64,000 nt of DNA from Algoriphagus alkaliphilus (GTDB lineage: Bacteria; Bacteroidota; Bacteroidia; Cytophagales; Cyclobacteriaceae): positions 1-64,000 of the forward strand of contig NZ_FMXE01000023.1 in NCBI RefSeq assembly GCF_900103735.1. The letters run 5' to 3'. This document shows, one piece after another, positions 8,376 to 16,672 of the stretch; position 1 is the stretch's first letter, and each line of letters begins with the position of its first letter. Position numbers and translations under genes: made by a program. A model generated the notes under the pieces. That model was not told where the DNA came from. It did not search any database and saw only the letters and a program-made list of their open reading frames with translations.

Positions 8376-9782
8376 ATGCCTGCCTCCAATCCCATTTCGA
8401 GTGATCCAAAACTTACAGTTGCAATTGCCGGCGCAGGAGGCTATATCGGTCGATGGCTAATCAAAGAATATCGGCATAAATATAATTTTGTCGCTCTGAG
8501 CAGACAGAAGGTAGATCAAAACCCCTATCCCGAAATAGCATGGAGGCAAGTGGAACTTTACTCGATCACTTCTACGGTAGAGGCATTGAAAGGAATAGAC
8601 GTAGCCATCTATTTGGTGCATTCCATGAATGCCTCCACCAGACTCAATCAAGGAAGTTTTGAGGATACGGATTTACTTTTGGCAGATAATTTTAGTCGTG
8701 CAGCCGAAAAAAATGAAGTAAAACAAATCATTTATCTGGGAGGCTTGTTGCCAGATGAACCGGAAGAAACGCTTTCCAGACATCTCAAAAGCAGATTGGA
8801 GGTAGAGCAGACTTTGGGATCATGCAGTTCAAGATTGACAGCTTTGCGTGCTTCGATCATCGTGGGACCGGGAGGATCCAGTTTTGATATGATCAAAAAT
8901 CTGATCAACAGACTTCCTGTCCTGATGTGTCCGAAGTGGACAGAGTCTTTGACGCAACCTATTTCCTTGAAGGACACACTTACGATCATTGACAGTTGCA
9001 TTGGCAACCCAAATGTCTTTGGCAAAGCGATCGAAATTGGAAGCCCCGAAGTGATGTCCTATCGAAATATGATGGAACGCACGGCAAAAGCAATGGGGAA
9101 AAAACGACTTATTTTCTCCGTCCCTTTTTTTTCGCTGGGTCTCTCCAAACTTTGGGTGGGCGTTTTTGGAGACAGCCCACCACAATTGGTTTCGCCTTTG
9201 GTCGAAAGTTTGAGACACACCTTAACGGTATCTCCGGAATTGGCTTTTAAAGAAAATGAAATTGATTATCAAACTTTTGACGAAGCCTGTGAAGTAGCAC
9301 TTACTGCGAAGGATTATCCAAAAATGCCTTCTTTTTTCAAATCTAACAGTGTCAGAAATACTGTGCGGTCTATTCAGCGAATGCCGAATAAAAACAGACA
9401 ATCGGCGCTTTGGGTAGCAAATCGATATAACCTCTGGCTTCCAACTTTCTTTAGATTTCTGATCAACGGAAAAATCTCAAAAAACGGGGATCTTGCATTT
9501 TATTTGCTGTTAAGCAAAAAGCCGATGCTTCAATTAACTATGATTCCAGACCGAAGTGATCACCAAAGGCAACTGTTTTACATTACAGGAGGATGGCTGG
9601 TGAAGCGCTTCGATTATGGTTGGTTGGAGTTCAGAGAAGTTCTCGACAGTAAATACATCATATCTGCCATTCATGAATTCGTCCCAAGATTACCTTGGCT
9701 CGTATATGTAAATACTCAGGCGAAGTTGCACCTTTGGGTAATGAATCGTTTCAAAAAATATTTGGAGAAAAAAACGTATTAA
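8376..9782 (+). CDS. Atypical SDR, NAD(P)H-binding protein with DUF2867-like C-terminus
   Basis: A 468-residue protein from the ATG at 8376; a TTG 33 bases upstream is open but less likely. The N-terminus has the extended/atypical SDR motif AIAGAGGYIGRWL. The next 250 residues follow a YbjT/NmrA-like layout (IIYLGGLLPDE, ALRASIIVGPG). The last 150 residues form a separate domain with KRFDYGWLEFREV, resembling DUF2867. Proteins with this layout are annotated as NAD(P)H-binding and are of unknown function. There is no signal peptide. It sits between the oxidoreductase module and an aldo/keto reductase, but the link to them is unproven. Confidence 0.8.
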   Translation: MPASNPISSDPKLTVAIAGAGGYIGRWLIKEYRHKYNFVALSRQKVDQNPYPEIAWRQVELYSITSTVEALKGIDVAIYLVHSMNASTRLNQGSFEDTDLLLADNFSRAAEKNEVKQIIYLGGLLPDEPEETLSRHLKSRLEVEQTLGSCSSRLTALRASIIVGPGGSSFDMIKNLINRLPVLMCPKWTESLTQPISLKDTLTIIDSCIGNPNVFGKAIEIGSPEVMSYRNMMERTAKAMGKKRLIFSVPFFSLGLSKLWVGVFGDSPPQLVSPLVESLRHTLTVSPELAFKENEIDYQTFDEACEVALTAKDYPKMPSFFKSNSVRNTVRSIQRMPNKNRQSALWVANRYNLWLPTFFRFLINGKISKNGDLAFYLLLSKKPMLQLTMIPDRSDHQRQLFYITGGWLVKRFDYGWLEFREVLDSKYIISAIHEFVPRLPWLVYVNTQAKLHLWVMNRFKKYLEKKTY

Positions 9783-9843
9783 CCGAGGGTAGATTCATGA
9801 GTAGGCAAAGACACCCAAAAAAAACAACGAAATTTAGAGAAGT

Positions 9844-10794
9844 ATGAAAAATTTAATTTTTAAGAACGGAGACAAAATGCCGATTCTTGGTTTAGGAACT
9901 TGGAAAAGTAAGCCTGGCGAGGTACGAAAGGCGGTTTACTGGGCAATTGAAGCGGGTTATAGACATATTGATTGTGCCGCGATCTACCAAAACGAACGGG
10001 AAGTAGGTCAGGGAATTGCCGATGCCATGGCAGATGGACTGGTGAAGCGAAAAGACTTGTTTATCACTTCCAAACTATGGAATGACAGTCACCGTCATGA
10101 AGACGTAAAACCTGCCTTGGAAAAATCATTAAGTGATTTGAGGCTTGATAGTCTTGATCTATATCTTGTTCATTGGCCAATTGCCTTCAAACCTGGGATA
10201 GGCTTTGCTACACATCGCGAAGAATTCTATACCTATCAGGATGTCCCGTTGACTCAAACCTGGGAAGCAATACAAGAACAAAAATCTTCTGGATTGACTA
10301 AGCACATCGGGGTTTCTAACTTTAATCAAGGTAAACTGAAAGAAATTTTGGGCATGGAAGGTGAAAAACCTGAAATGAATCAGGTGGAGATGCATCCGTT
10401 TTTACCACAGAAAAATTTGGTGAATTTTTGCGCGGAAAACGGAATTCTACTGACAGCCTATTCACCACTTGGTTCACCGGATTCGAGAGCTGACCGGCAT
10501 AAAAATGACCCAAAACTTCTCGAAAATGCTGTAGTGGCAGAAATAGCCCGAAAGCATAATGCAAGTGTAGGTCAGGTTTTGATTGCCTGGTCCATTTCAA
10601 GAGATATTGCTGTAATTCCAAAATCAGTCAACAAAGATCGGATCATTGAAAATCTTAAAGCTGCAGAATTGGACTTGGATCAACAGGATTTGGATCACTT
10701 TGCCAATATTGAAGTAAATCATCGTTTTGTCGACGGTAGCTTCTTCACAGGACCTCAAAGTCCCTATAAGCTGACAGATCTCTGGGATAGCTAA
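9844..10794 (+). CDS. Aldo/keto reductase
   Basis: A 316-residue (alpha/beta)8-barrel NADPH-dependent reductase. The catalytic tetrad is complete: D43 and Y48 in HIDCAAIYQNE, K77 in ITSKLWN and H110 in YLVHWPI. The C-terminal VIPKSVNKDRIIEN segment binds the NADPH phosphate. It reduces aldehydes or ketones, including sugars, in the cytoplasm. The length and the KDLFITSKLWN signature match the AKR1/AKR5-like group. It is the last gene before a strong bidirectional terminator. The physiological substrate is unknown. Confidence 0.92.
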   Translation: MKNLIFKNGDKMPILGLGTWKSKPGEVRKAVYWAIEAGYRHIDCAAIYQNEREVGQGIADAMADGLVKRKDLFITSKLWNDSHRHEDVKPALEKSLSDLRLDSLDLYLVHWPIAFKPGIGFATHREEFYTYQDVPLTQTWEAIQEQKSSGLTKHIGVSNFNQGKLKEILGMEGEKPEMNQVEMHPFLPQKNLVNFCAENGILLTAYSPLGSPDSRADRHKNDPKLLENAVVAEIARKHNASVGQVLIAWSISRDIAVIPKSVNKDRIIENLKAAELDLDQQDLDHFANIEVNHRFVDGSFFTGPQSPYKLTDLWDS

Positions 10795-10798
10795 AAAA

Positions 10799-10829
10799 AC
10801 AAGCCCCGGCCAAAAAGGTCGGGGTTTGT
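10799..10829. terminator. Bidirectional terminator
   Basis: ACAAGCCCCGGCC pairs with GGTCGGGGTTTGT across an AAAAA loop. A-rich and T-rich flanks let it serve both the aldo/keto reductase and the convergent TrpF-like gene. Confidence 0.9.
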
Positions 10830-10831
10830 CT

Positions 10832-11452
10832 TTACTCCTCTATTTCTAGTTGTTCGAGAATCTCTGCGAGCTCGTCCATGTCCTTTAATCCGGGCTTTAT
10901 TTCATCACTTCCACTGAGTGATATCCCATAAATACCAGTATTATCCAGCAAGGTTCTCACACTTTGAACATTGATGCCGGTTCCCAAAATCACTTTACAC
11001 TTCTCAGCCAGGTTTTTGAGAACTTTCAAATCATCCTCCGATAGCGTGTCTTGCTTCGAAACCACATGAAAAATAATTCCTGACTGTCCGAGTGATTTGG
11101 CTACCTGAGGTTCAATTTTCCGAACCTCTTCCAGGTCCATTCTATAGATTAGCGAGTAGCCTTTTCCGACCAGAGCTTTCAGTTCCTCGATTCGGTCATA
11201 TTCTATCCAGGTGATGGTTGGGTATTCCTTAAGGATTTCTAATAACCCGTGTATGGATTCATGGGTAAATTCTCCCACAAAGTCTACTCCTGACAACCAC
11301 CCACTGATTTCCTTAAAAACGGAGTGACTGATATATTTATCCGAATTTGAATCCAAATTGAACCCCAAAAGGTTGACATTCATGCCGGCCCCGTACCTGG
11401 CATCGGTGAGGTTGGTAATGCTGTTTATTTTTACAAAAGTGCTTAGTGCCAT
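10832..11452 (-). CDS. TrpF-like protein lacking catalytic residues
   Basis: A 206-residue protein with the layout of phosphoribosylanthranilate isomerase: VKINSITNLTDARYG at the start matches the TrpF KICG-xT-xxxDA motif, NLLGFNL follows, and GTGINVQSV with SGSDEIKPGLKD occupies the phosphate-binding end. The catalytic cysteine of KICG is changed to asparagine, and the strand that should carry the catalytic aspartate reads IIFHVVSK. So it is probably not an active isomerase. No tryptophan genes lie near. It may be a sugar-phosphate binding paralogue with a new role. Confidence 0.7.
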   Translation of the reverse strand: MALSTFVKINSITNLTDARYGAGMNVNLLGFNLDSNSDKYISHSVFKEISGWLSGVDFVGEFTHESIHGLLEILKEYPTITWIEYDRIEELKALVGKGYSLIYRMDLEEVRKIEPQVAKSLGQSGIIFHVVSKQDTLSEDDLKVLKNLAEKCKVILGTGINVQSVRTLLDNTGIYGISLSGSDEIKPGLKDMDELAEILEQLEIEE

Positions 11453-11801
11453 AGTTGATTAAATTGACCGCTAAGTTAAGCAGGTCATTTTACACAGAAA
11501 AGTAAATGAGCTGACACTAAAAAATCCTCATGTTTGGTTCATACCCAATAAATGAATGTAATTTTATAGGATGATGTGTTTTATGCCAATTTGTTAATTT
11601 ACTTCCGAAATCGGGATGCTGGCCCTACAATAGACGTGGTAGAAGGATGCTGGGCCCGCATTGAAGGTATCAGTACACAAAAATCCGTACAGCCGAGGGG
11701 AGAAATCTGGGATGCTGAGTTCTTCGGATTTGTCTGTTAGCCTTTTTGCTCTATTGGTAAAGTAGCGAAAACACACTTTATTTTGAATTTAAAATTCCGA
11801 T
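11453..11801. other. 349-base gene-free stretch
   Basis: No convincing gene, tRNA or known RNA motif was seen. A short reverse-strand ORF has no family features. The word GGATGCTG occurs three times (11614, 11645, 11710), twice followed by GGCCC or GGGCCC, which may mark a degenerate repeat or a structured RNA. The end of the stretch should hold the promoter of the lipoprotein gene. Confidence 0.5.
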
Positions 11802-12491
11802 ATGCTGAAACGTTTTACGCTTTATTTATTCATTTTTTTACTGTTTGGAGTAGCCTGTGAGGAAAACATTGAAACCCCAAACTTGGACCTGGAGCTGGAA
11901 TATCAACCGCTCGAGATTGGTAAATTTTGGATTTATGGGGTGGATGAGACCATTTTTTTTGGTGAAAATGACTCCGAAACCGAGCAGTATTTTTATCGGG
12001 ATAGAATAAGGTCAAGATATCTGAATGAACAGAATGAATTCAACTATATCGTAGAGCGGTCCAAATCACAAAATCGGTCCAATTGGGTTTTTGAGTTGGA
12101 GTATACCATGATTCACAGAAACAAAGTCCTTCTAAGAACTATCAATAATCAACCCCTTGTTGCACTGGTTTTTCCACCGATTTTAGGGAAAAATTGGAAT
12201 GGCAAAATATATCAGGCCGAAGGAAAGGATGAATTTGAAATAGTGGATGCTGGGGTTGGAAACCTACCGGGTTTTGAGGGTGTTCCCTTGGTGAGGGTCA
12301 ACCAAGAAAATCTGGATGATAAAATTACAATTCGAGATGTACGCTATGAGATTTTCGGCAAGGAGATAGGTCTATTGGAAAAATATGATGAAGTGTTAAC
12401 TTATTGCTCAAGAAATGATTGTTTAGGCAAGCAATTAATTGATAGTGGAAAAAAAACTCATTTGAAATTATTGGAGTATGGGAAGAATTAA
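11802..12491 (+). CDS. Hypothetical lipoprotein
   Basis: A 229-residue protein with a clear lipoprotein signal (LLFGVAC, then EENIE). The mature part is rich in charged and aromatic residues and predicted to be beta-rich: LEIGKFWIYGVDETIFF, followed by repeated strand-like segments. Its opening after the signal, a phrase of the type PLEIGKxWxY, is common in Cytophagales lipoproteins of unknown function. Its last 14 bases overlap the next gene, a T9SS-sorted subtilase, so the two are translated together and may work together, for example as an inhibitor or surface anchor. That function is a guess from position only. Confidence 0.75.
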   Translation: MLKRFTLYLFIFLLFGVACEENIETPNLDLELEYQPLEIGKFWIYGVDETIFFGENDSETEQYFYRDRIRSRYLNEQNEFNYIVERSKSQNRSNWVFELEYTMIHRNKVLLRTINNQPLVALVFPPILGKNWNGKIYQAEGKDEFEIVDAGVGNLPGFEGVPLVRVNQENLDDKITIRDVRYEIFGKEIGLLEKYDEVLTYCSRNDCLGKQLIDSGKKTHLKLLEYGKN

Positions 12492-14142
12492 ATTCTGTGT
12501 TGGTTTTTTGAGTTTTATGATTTTTGCTTTCGCTGCCGAGGCTCAGGATCGATACGCTGTTTACTTTAAACATAAACCTCAGACAAGTCTTTCACTGGCA
12601 AATCCCCAGGCATTTTTAACTCAAAAAGCAATTCAACGAAGGACAAGGGAAGGTATTCAAGCGGATAGCTTAGACCTACCTGTCGCGTCAAAATATCTGG
12701 ATGAAGTCGCCAAAACCGCCAATTTTATACTCTATACCAGTAAGTGGATGAACGCAGCAGTGTTGGTAACTGATGCCCAAGGTGCTACAACGTTAAAATC
12801 ACTGCCTTTTGTGGATAAGGTTGAATTGGCAGGCGTGGGTTTTTTACCTAAGCCAAATGCCCGTATTCAATACAAAGTTTATGCTTCTGTCACTTTGGAA
12901 ACCGACTGTAGTGAACCCAAATTGAATACCCGTGAACTGGCGGTAGCAAATAATACTTATGATTTTCAAAATCAGCTGATCGGCATTGATAAAATGCATC
13001 AGGAAGGCTACACCGGAAAAGGGGTAACTGTGGCTGTATTTGATGCGGGATTTCCGGGTACTAATACAGGCTCTCCATTTGCCCATTTGTTTTCAAAAAA
13101 TCAGATTGTTGGGCAGCGGGATTTTGTCCGACCTTGGAATTCAGGTGTTTTTATTGACAATCAGCATGGCACTAATGTGCTTTCACTTATAGCAGCCAAT
13201 GAGCCGGGGAAATTAGTTTCCGGAGCATATGATGCAAACTATATATTAGTCATCACTGAGGAGGTAGCGACGGAATACAGAGTTGAGGAGTTCAACTGGG
13301 TAAGGGGTGCAGAATATGCTGATAGTCTTGGAGTGGATATTATTAATAGTTCTGTTGGTTATTGGGATTTTGATGATCCAAAAATGGATTATACCATTGC
13401 TGATTTGGATGGGAAAACGGCAATTATTACCAAAGGGGCAACAATTGCAGCACAGAAAGGAATCTTGATTGTCAATAGTGTAGGCAACTATGGCTCAAGA
13501 GGAGTATCAAGCTTAGTTGCACCGGCTGATGCAAAGGGTATTTTATCCGTCGGCTCGGTAAATACCGACCTTTCCAGGTCAGGTTTTAGTTCTCGAGGGC
13601 CTACAGGCGACGGCAGATTAAAACCTGAATTGGCAGCTTTTGGAGCTTCTCCGGTATTGATTCGCTCTAATGGGACCGTGGGTGCTTCCGGTGGAACATC
13701 CTTTTCGGCTCCGCAAATCACAGCTTTGGCAGCAGGACTATGGCAGGCGAAACCTGAATGGACAAAGGATAAACTAATTGAAAATTTGCTTAGAAGTGCC
13801 ACTCAATATAAAACCCCCGATAATCTATTGGGCTATGGAATTCCAAAATTCTATGAGGCTTTGTATGGGGAAATTCTTTCGGTAGAAGAAGAAGACATCG
13901 AATGGAAGGTTTATCCAAATCCACTGGCCACGGACGAGATCTCCATTTATTTTGGAACAGGACTTAGCAGTAACTTTGAATTGATAGACATGACAGGTAA
14001 AACTCTGATCCAAGCACCGTTGACCCGAGCTAATCCCAAATCACCTTACCGGGTGCAGTTAAATGGAGTCAAGCCGGGGATGTACCTGATTCAAATGAGA
14101 GATGGCTCTTACATCAAGCAAAGCAAGCTGGTAAGACAGTAA
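12478..14142 (+). CDS. S8 family serine peptidase with T9SS sorting domain
   Basis: A 554-residue secreted subtilase. A signal peptide ends near AEAQ (residue 23). The catalytic triad is D189 (VAVFDAGF), H230 (QHGTNVLS) and S408 (GGTSFSAP). The last 80 residues, from VYPNPLATDEISIYF to YIKQSKLVRQ, form a type A T9SS C-terminal sorting domain, so the enzyme is carried across the outer membrane by the type IX system and held at or released from the surface. The start is the ATG inside the end of the preceding lipoprotein gene. No por/gld genes lie in this window. It is likely a nutritional protease. Confidence 0.92.
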   Translation: MGRIKFCVGFLSFMIFAFAAEAQDRYAVYFKHKPQTSLSLANPQAFLTQKAIQRRTREGIQADSLDLPVASKYLDEVAKTANFILYTSKWMNAAVLVTDAQGATTLKSLPFVDKVELAGVGFLPKPNARIQYKVYASVTLETDCSEPKLNTRELAVANNTYDFQNQLIGIDKMHQEGYTGKGVTVAVFDAGFPGTNTGSPFAHLFSKNQIVGQRDFVRPWNSGVFIDNQHGTNVLSLIAANEPGKLVSGAYDANYILVITEEVATEYRVEEFNWVRGAEYADSLGVDIINSSVGYWDFDDPKMDYTIADLDGKTAIITKGATIAAQKGILIVNSVGNYGSRGVSSLVAPADAKGILSVGSVNTDLSRSGFSSRGPTGDGRLKPELAAFGASPVLIRSNGTVGASGGTSFSAPQITALAAGLWQAKPEWTKDKLIENLLRSATQYKTPDNLLGYGIPKFYEALYGEILSVEEEDIEWKVYPNPLATDEISIYFGTGLSSNFELIDMTGKTLIQAPLTRANPKSPYRVQLNGVKPGMYLIQMRDGSYIKQSKLVRQ

Positions 14143-14189
14143 GGGATCTCTATCCGATAAAAATTTAACTAGAAAATTAAAAAGTATTT

Positions 14190-14840
14190 ATGTCCATCTT
14201 GATTGCCCCTTCAATTCTTGCTGCCGATTTTGCCAATCTCCAAAAAGAGGTTGAAATGCTGAATAAATCTCAAGCGGATTATATTCATGTGGATATTATG
14301 GACGGCGTATTTGTCCCGAATATTTCATTTGGAATCCCCGTTACGGAGGCGATTCACAAGCATGCAAAAAAACCATTGGATGTACACTTGATGATCGTCA
14401 ATCCGGATAGTTATTTGGAGGCATTTAGGAATGCCGGAGCGGAAATCATTTCTGTGCACTATGAAGCTTGTTCACACCTGCATCGATCCATACAGGCGAT
14501 TCATAATTTGGGAGCCAAAGCAGGAGTCGCGATCAATCCACATACCGCTATCGATCTGCTTGGTGAAATCATTGCCGACATTGATCTAGTCTGCGTGATG
14601 TCTGTTAACCCTGGCTTTGGGGGACAAAAATTCATTGAAAACACCTATTCAAAAGTTTCCAAGCTTAAGGACCTAATTTTAAAAAAGGGATCCTCAGCTA
14701 AAATCGAAATAGATGGAGGTGTTAATCTGGACAATGCTCCAAAATTAATTCAGGCAGGTGCAGACCTATTGGTAGCCGGTAGTTTTGTTTTTAATTCAGA
14801 TGATCCACAGGCCACAATCGCTAGTCTCAAGCAATTTTAA
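14190..14840 (+). CDS. rpe: Ribulose-phosphate 3-epimerase
   Basis: A 216-residue TIM barrel that interconverts ribulose 5-phosphate and xylulose 5-phosphate in the pentose phosphate pathway. Family motifs are all present: IAPSILAADF at the N-terminus, HVDIMDGVFVPN with the catalytic aspartate and metal ligands, DVHLMI, MSVNPGFGGQKF and EIDGGVN. The length is the family standard. It follows the subtilase by 47 bases but has no functional relation to it, and is probably transcribed from its own promoter. Confidence 0.96.
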   Translation: MSILIAPSILAADFANLQKEVEMLNKSQADYIHVDIMDGVFVPNISFGIPVTEAIHKHAKKPLDVHLMIVNPDSYLEAFRNAGAEIISVHYEACSHLHRSIQAIHNLGAKAGVAINPHTAIDLLGEIIADIDLVCVMSVNPGFGGQKFIENTYSKVSKLKDLILKKGSSAKIEIDGGVNLDNAPKLIQAGADLLVAGSFVFNSDDPQATIASLKQF

Positions 14841-14896
14841 TCTAATAAATTAGGTGTCCTGCCGTTCATCATAAAATATCCTAAAAGACATTTTTT

Positions 14897-14935
14897 AACT
14901 TGCATCCTTAATCTTAGGATTATTAATTGCAAGTT
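14897..14935 (+). promoter_or_regulatory. Nested dyad upstream of the DUF4168-like gene
   Basis: AACTTGCA at 14897-14904 pairs with TGCAAGTT at 14928-14935; inside, ATCCT pairs with AGGAT. The structure lies 24 bases before the ATG at 14960 and could be a leader hairpin or an operator. Confidence 0.45.
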
Positions 14936-14959
14936 GTTGAATACATAACCACAATAATT

Positions 14960-15445
14960 ATGAAAAAAAATTGGATGTTTTTGCTCCTTTTTGGAGGATT
15001 GAGTTTGTCAGGATTTTCGCAGGAAACTGCACCTAAAGAGGCTGTAACTGATGAAGAATTGAAGAAGTTTGCCACAGTTGAGGTTATGACTTCTGAATAT
15101 GTTGATAAAAAAACCTTGGAGTTGAGAGAGATGATTCTTAATAATGAGGTCATCGAGGGAGGAGCCAGATACAATGAAATCAAGGCAGCTTGGGGTGACG
15201 CAGCGAAAGAGGCGGAAATCAAACTTACAGCTGAAGAAAAAATCGCCTATCAGGCGATCAAGGATTTTCAAGATTCACTTCAACAGTCTGTCATAGATTT
15301 CAAAACAGACCTTATTAAGGATGATGCTGTCCTTGGAGTGTCTACCTATAACAAGGTAAATGGTGCCATTAAGGGGGACCCTGCGCTGAAAGAAAAGTTG
15401 GATCAGCTAGTGGCAGAAATGAAAGTTAAAAAAGACGGAGTTTAA
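14960..15445 (+). CDS. Secreted DUF4168-like protein
   Basis: A 161-residue protein starting at the ATG at 14960, where a signal peptide (MKKNWMFLLLFGGLSLSG, cleaved near FSQ) begins; an upstream TTG would spoil the signal. The mature protein is mainly helical and charged. The ends, VTDEELKKFATVEV and YNKVNGAIKGDPALKEKLDQL, resemble the DUF4168 pattern (a D-E-xLxxFA start and a YNxIxxAxxxDPxLxxxL end). The function of that family is unknown; it is periplasmic or surface-associated. A terminator follows at 15484. Confidence 0.7.
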   Translation: MKKNWMFLLLFGGLSLSGFSQETAPKEAVTDEELKKFATVEVMTSEYVDKKTLELREMILNNEVIEGGARYNEIKAAWGDAAKEAEIKLTAEEKIAYQAIKDFQDSLQQSVIDFKTDLIKDDAVLGVSTYNKVNGAIKGDPALKEKLDQLVAEMKVKKDGV

Positions 15446-15483
15446 AAAGTCATCAATAAAAAAAATTGATTGGCAATAGATTT

Positions 15484-15517
15484 GAAGAAGTCTCTTTAAA
15501 AAGAGGCTTCTTTTTTT
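15484..15517 (+). terminator. Intrinsic terminator
   Basis: GAAGTCTCTTT pairs with AAAGAGGCTTC, followed by seven T residues. It lies 38 bases after the DUF4168-like gene. Confidence 0.88.
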
Positions 15518-15556
15518 ATTTTCACACCATCCAAAGCAATATATCGTTACCAAGGC

Positions 15557-16576
15557 ATGATAATCAGAAAATTTTATTTCTTCGCAGTAGTTTTTTTTAT
15601 TGCTAATTCTGCTGCTTGGGGTCAGGAGGATGATATTTTTGGAATCAGTTCAAAAGCAAAGAATCCTAAAAGTAACTCCGGATCAGGAAACCTTTTCAGG
15701 AATGCCATTGAGATGTTTTCTTTGGAAGTATCCACAGGGGCAGCTTACCATCAGCTGGGCACAGATTTTTTTTCGAAAAGCCCATCCCTTTATCCGATTT
15801 CTCAATTCCAAAATTTTGAAGGATCATCCTTTCAGCTTTCAGATACGCTTTCTTTATCAAGTAACGAATGGGCATTCCCGCTAGTCAATGCCGGAGTAAG
15901 GATCAACTTGTTTAATTTATTGACTATAGGAGGCGGAATCGGTAGAGAGTGGGGCAATCTTGCTCCGATGAGAGGCAATGACCATGAGTTCCAATTTGAA
16001 GGAGCTTCGTATCAATTGAGTAAAACTTATGGTACAGTGGGATTGGTGCTCTATGATGCCAAGCGACGCCAGGGGTTTTTGAAATGGAAATATCGCAGAT
16101 ACAGTAGCAACAACATTTACATGCAGTCGGAACTAAAACAAAGAGCCAGACAAAATTATCCATGGAGGTTTATTTTGGAGGGGGAATTTGGTAAAATGAA
16201 ATTGACAAAAGCCTATGATCCTTCCTTGGATGCAGGTTCTATTCCTTACGTTCCAAGACTTGCTGTCTCTGCGGATCCTTATTATGGAGTAGCAATGCGT
16301 GTGGAATATGATTTTTCAGAATACGCAAAGCTGTTTTTGAAAGGCGGAGCTGAATTCAGAAAATTCACTTATGCGGCTTCGGGTTTTTCTGAATTCCAAA
16401 ATATTAATCAAAATGTCTATGCAGTACAAGCAGGCATGGCAATAAAAATCCCAGGGACTAAAAGATGTAAAATTCAGGGTTGCGGAGTCGTCATGAAGCA
16501 CCTTCACAATGGGGTAGAATATCGGGGAAGTTCTATTTTAAATATGCAAAACCGAAGAGTCGGACAGTGGTATTAA
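15557..16576 (+). CDS. Putative outer-membrane beta-barrel protein with odd C-terminal tail
   Basis: A 339-residue protein with a signal peptide ending near AAWGQ. After a Ser/Lys/Asn-rich linker, the body alternates hydrophobic and polar residues with many aromatic and glycine residues (LLTIGGGIGREWG, VAMRVEYDFSEYAKLFLKGG), as expected of an outer-membrane barrel. The last 38 residues break the pattern: a basic tail with two close cysteines (KRCKIQGCGVVMKHLHNG) and an end in RRVGQWY. No family was recognised. It precedes gyrA by 96 bases on the same strand but is unlikely to share a function with it. Confidence 0.7.
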   Translation: MIIRKFYFFAVVFFIANSAAWGQEDDIFGISSKAKNPKSNSGSGNLFRNAIEMFSLEVSTGAAYHQLGTDFFSKSPSLYPISQFQNFEGSSFQLSDTLSLSSNEWAFPLVNAGVRINLFNLLTIGGGIGREWGNLAPMRGNDHEFQFEGASYQLSKTYGTVGLVLYDAKRRQGFLKWKYRRYSSNNIYMQSELKQRARQNYPWRFILEGEFGKMKLTKAYDPSLDAGSIPYVPRLAVSADPYYGVAMRVEYDFSEYAKLFLKGGAEFRKFTYAASGFSEFQNINQNVYAVQAGMAIKIPGTKRCKIQGCGVVMKHLHNGVEYRGSSILNMQNRRVGQWY

Positions 16577-16672
16577 GGAAAAAATTGCTGTAACAAGGTT
16601 TGAAACTGTGCTTTCGAAACCTTACAGTTTTTACTATCTTGCAGGCTTAATCGACCCCCGAATTAGCATTAT

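Noticed and set aside
11594..11776. A 60-codon reverse frame in the 349-base gap
   Set aside because: No start context, no family and no conserved pattern; more likely chance.
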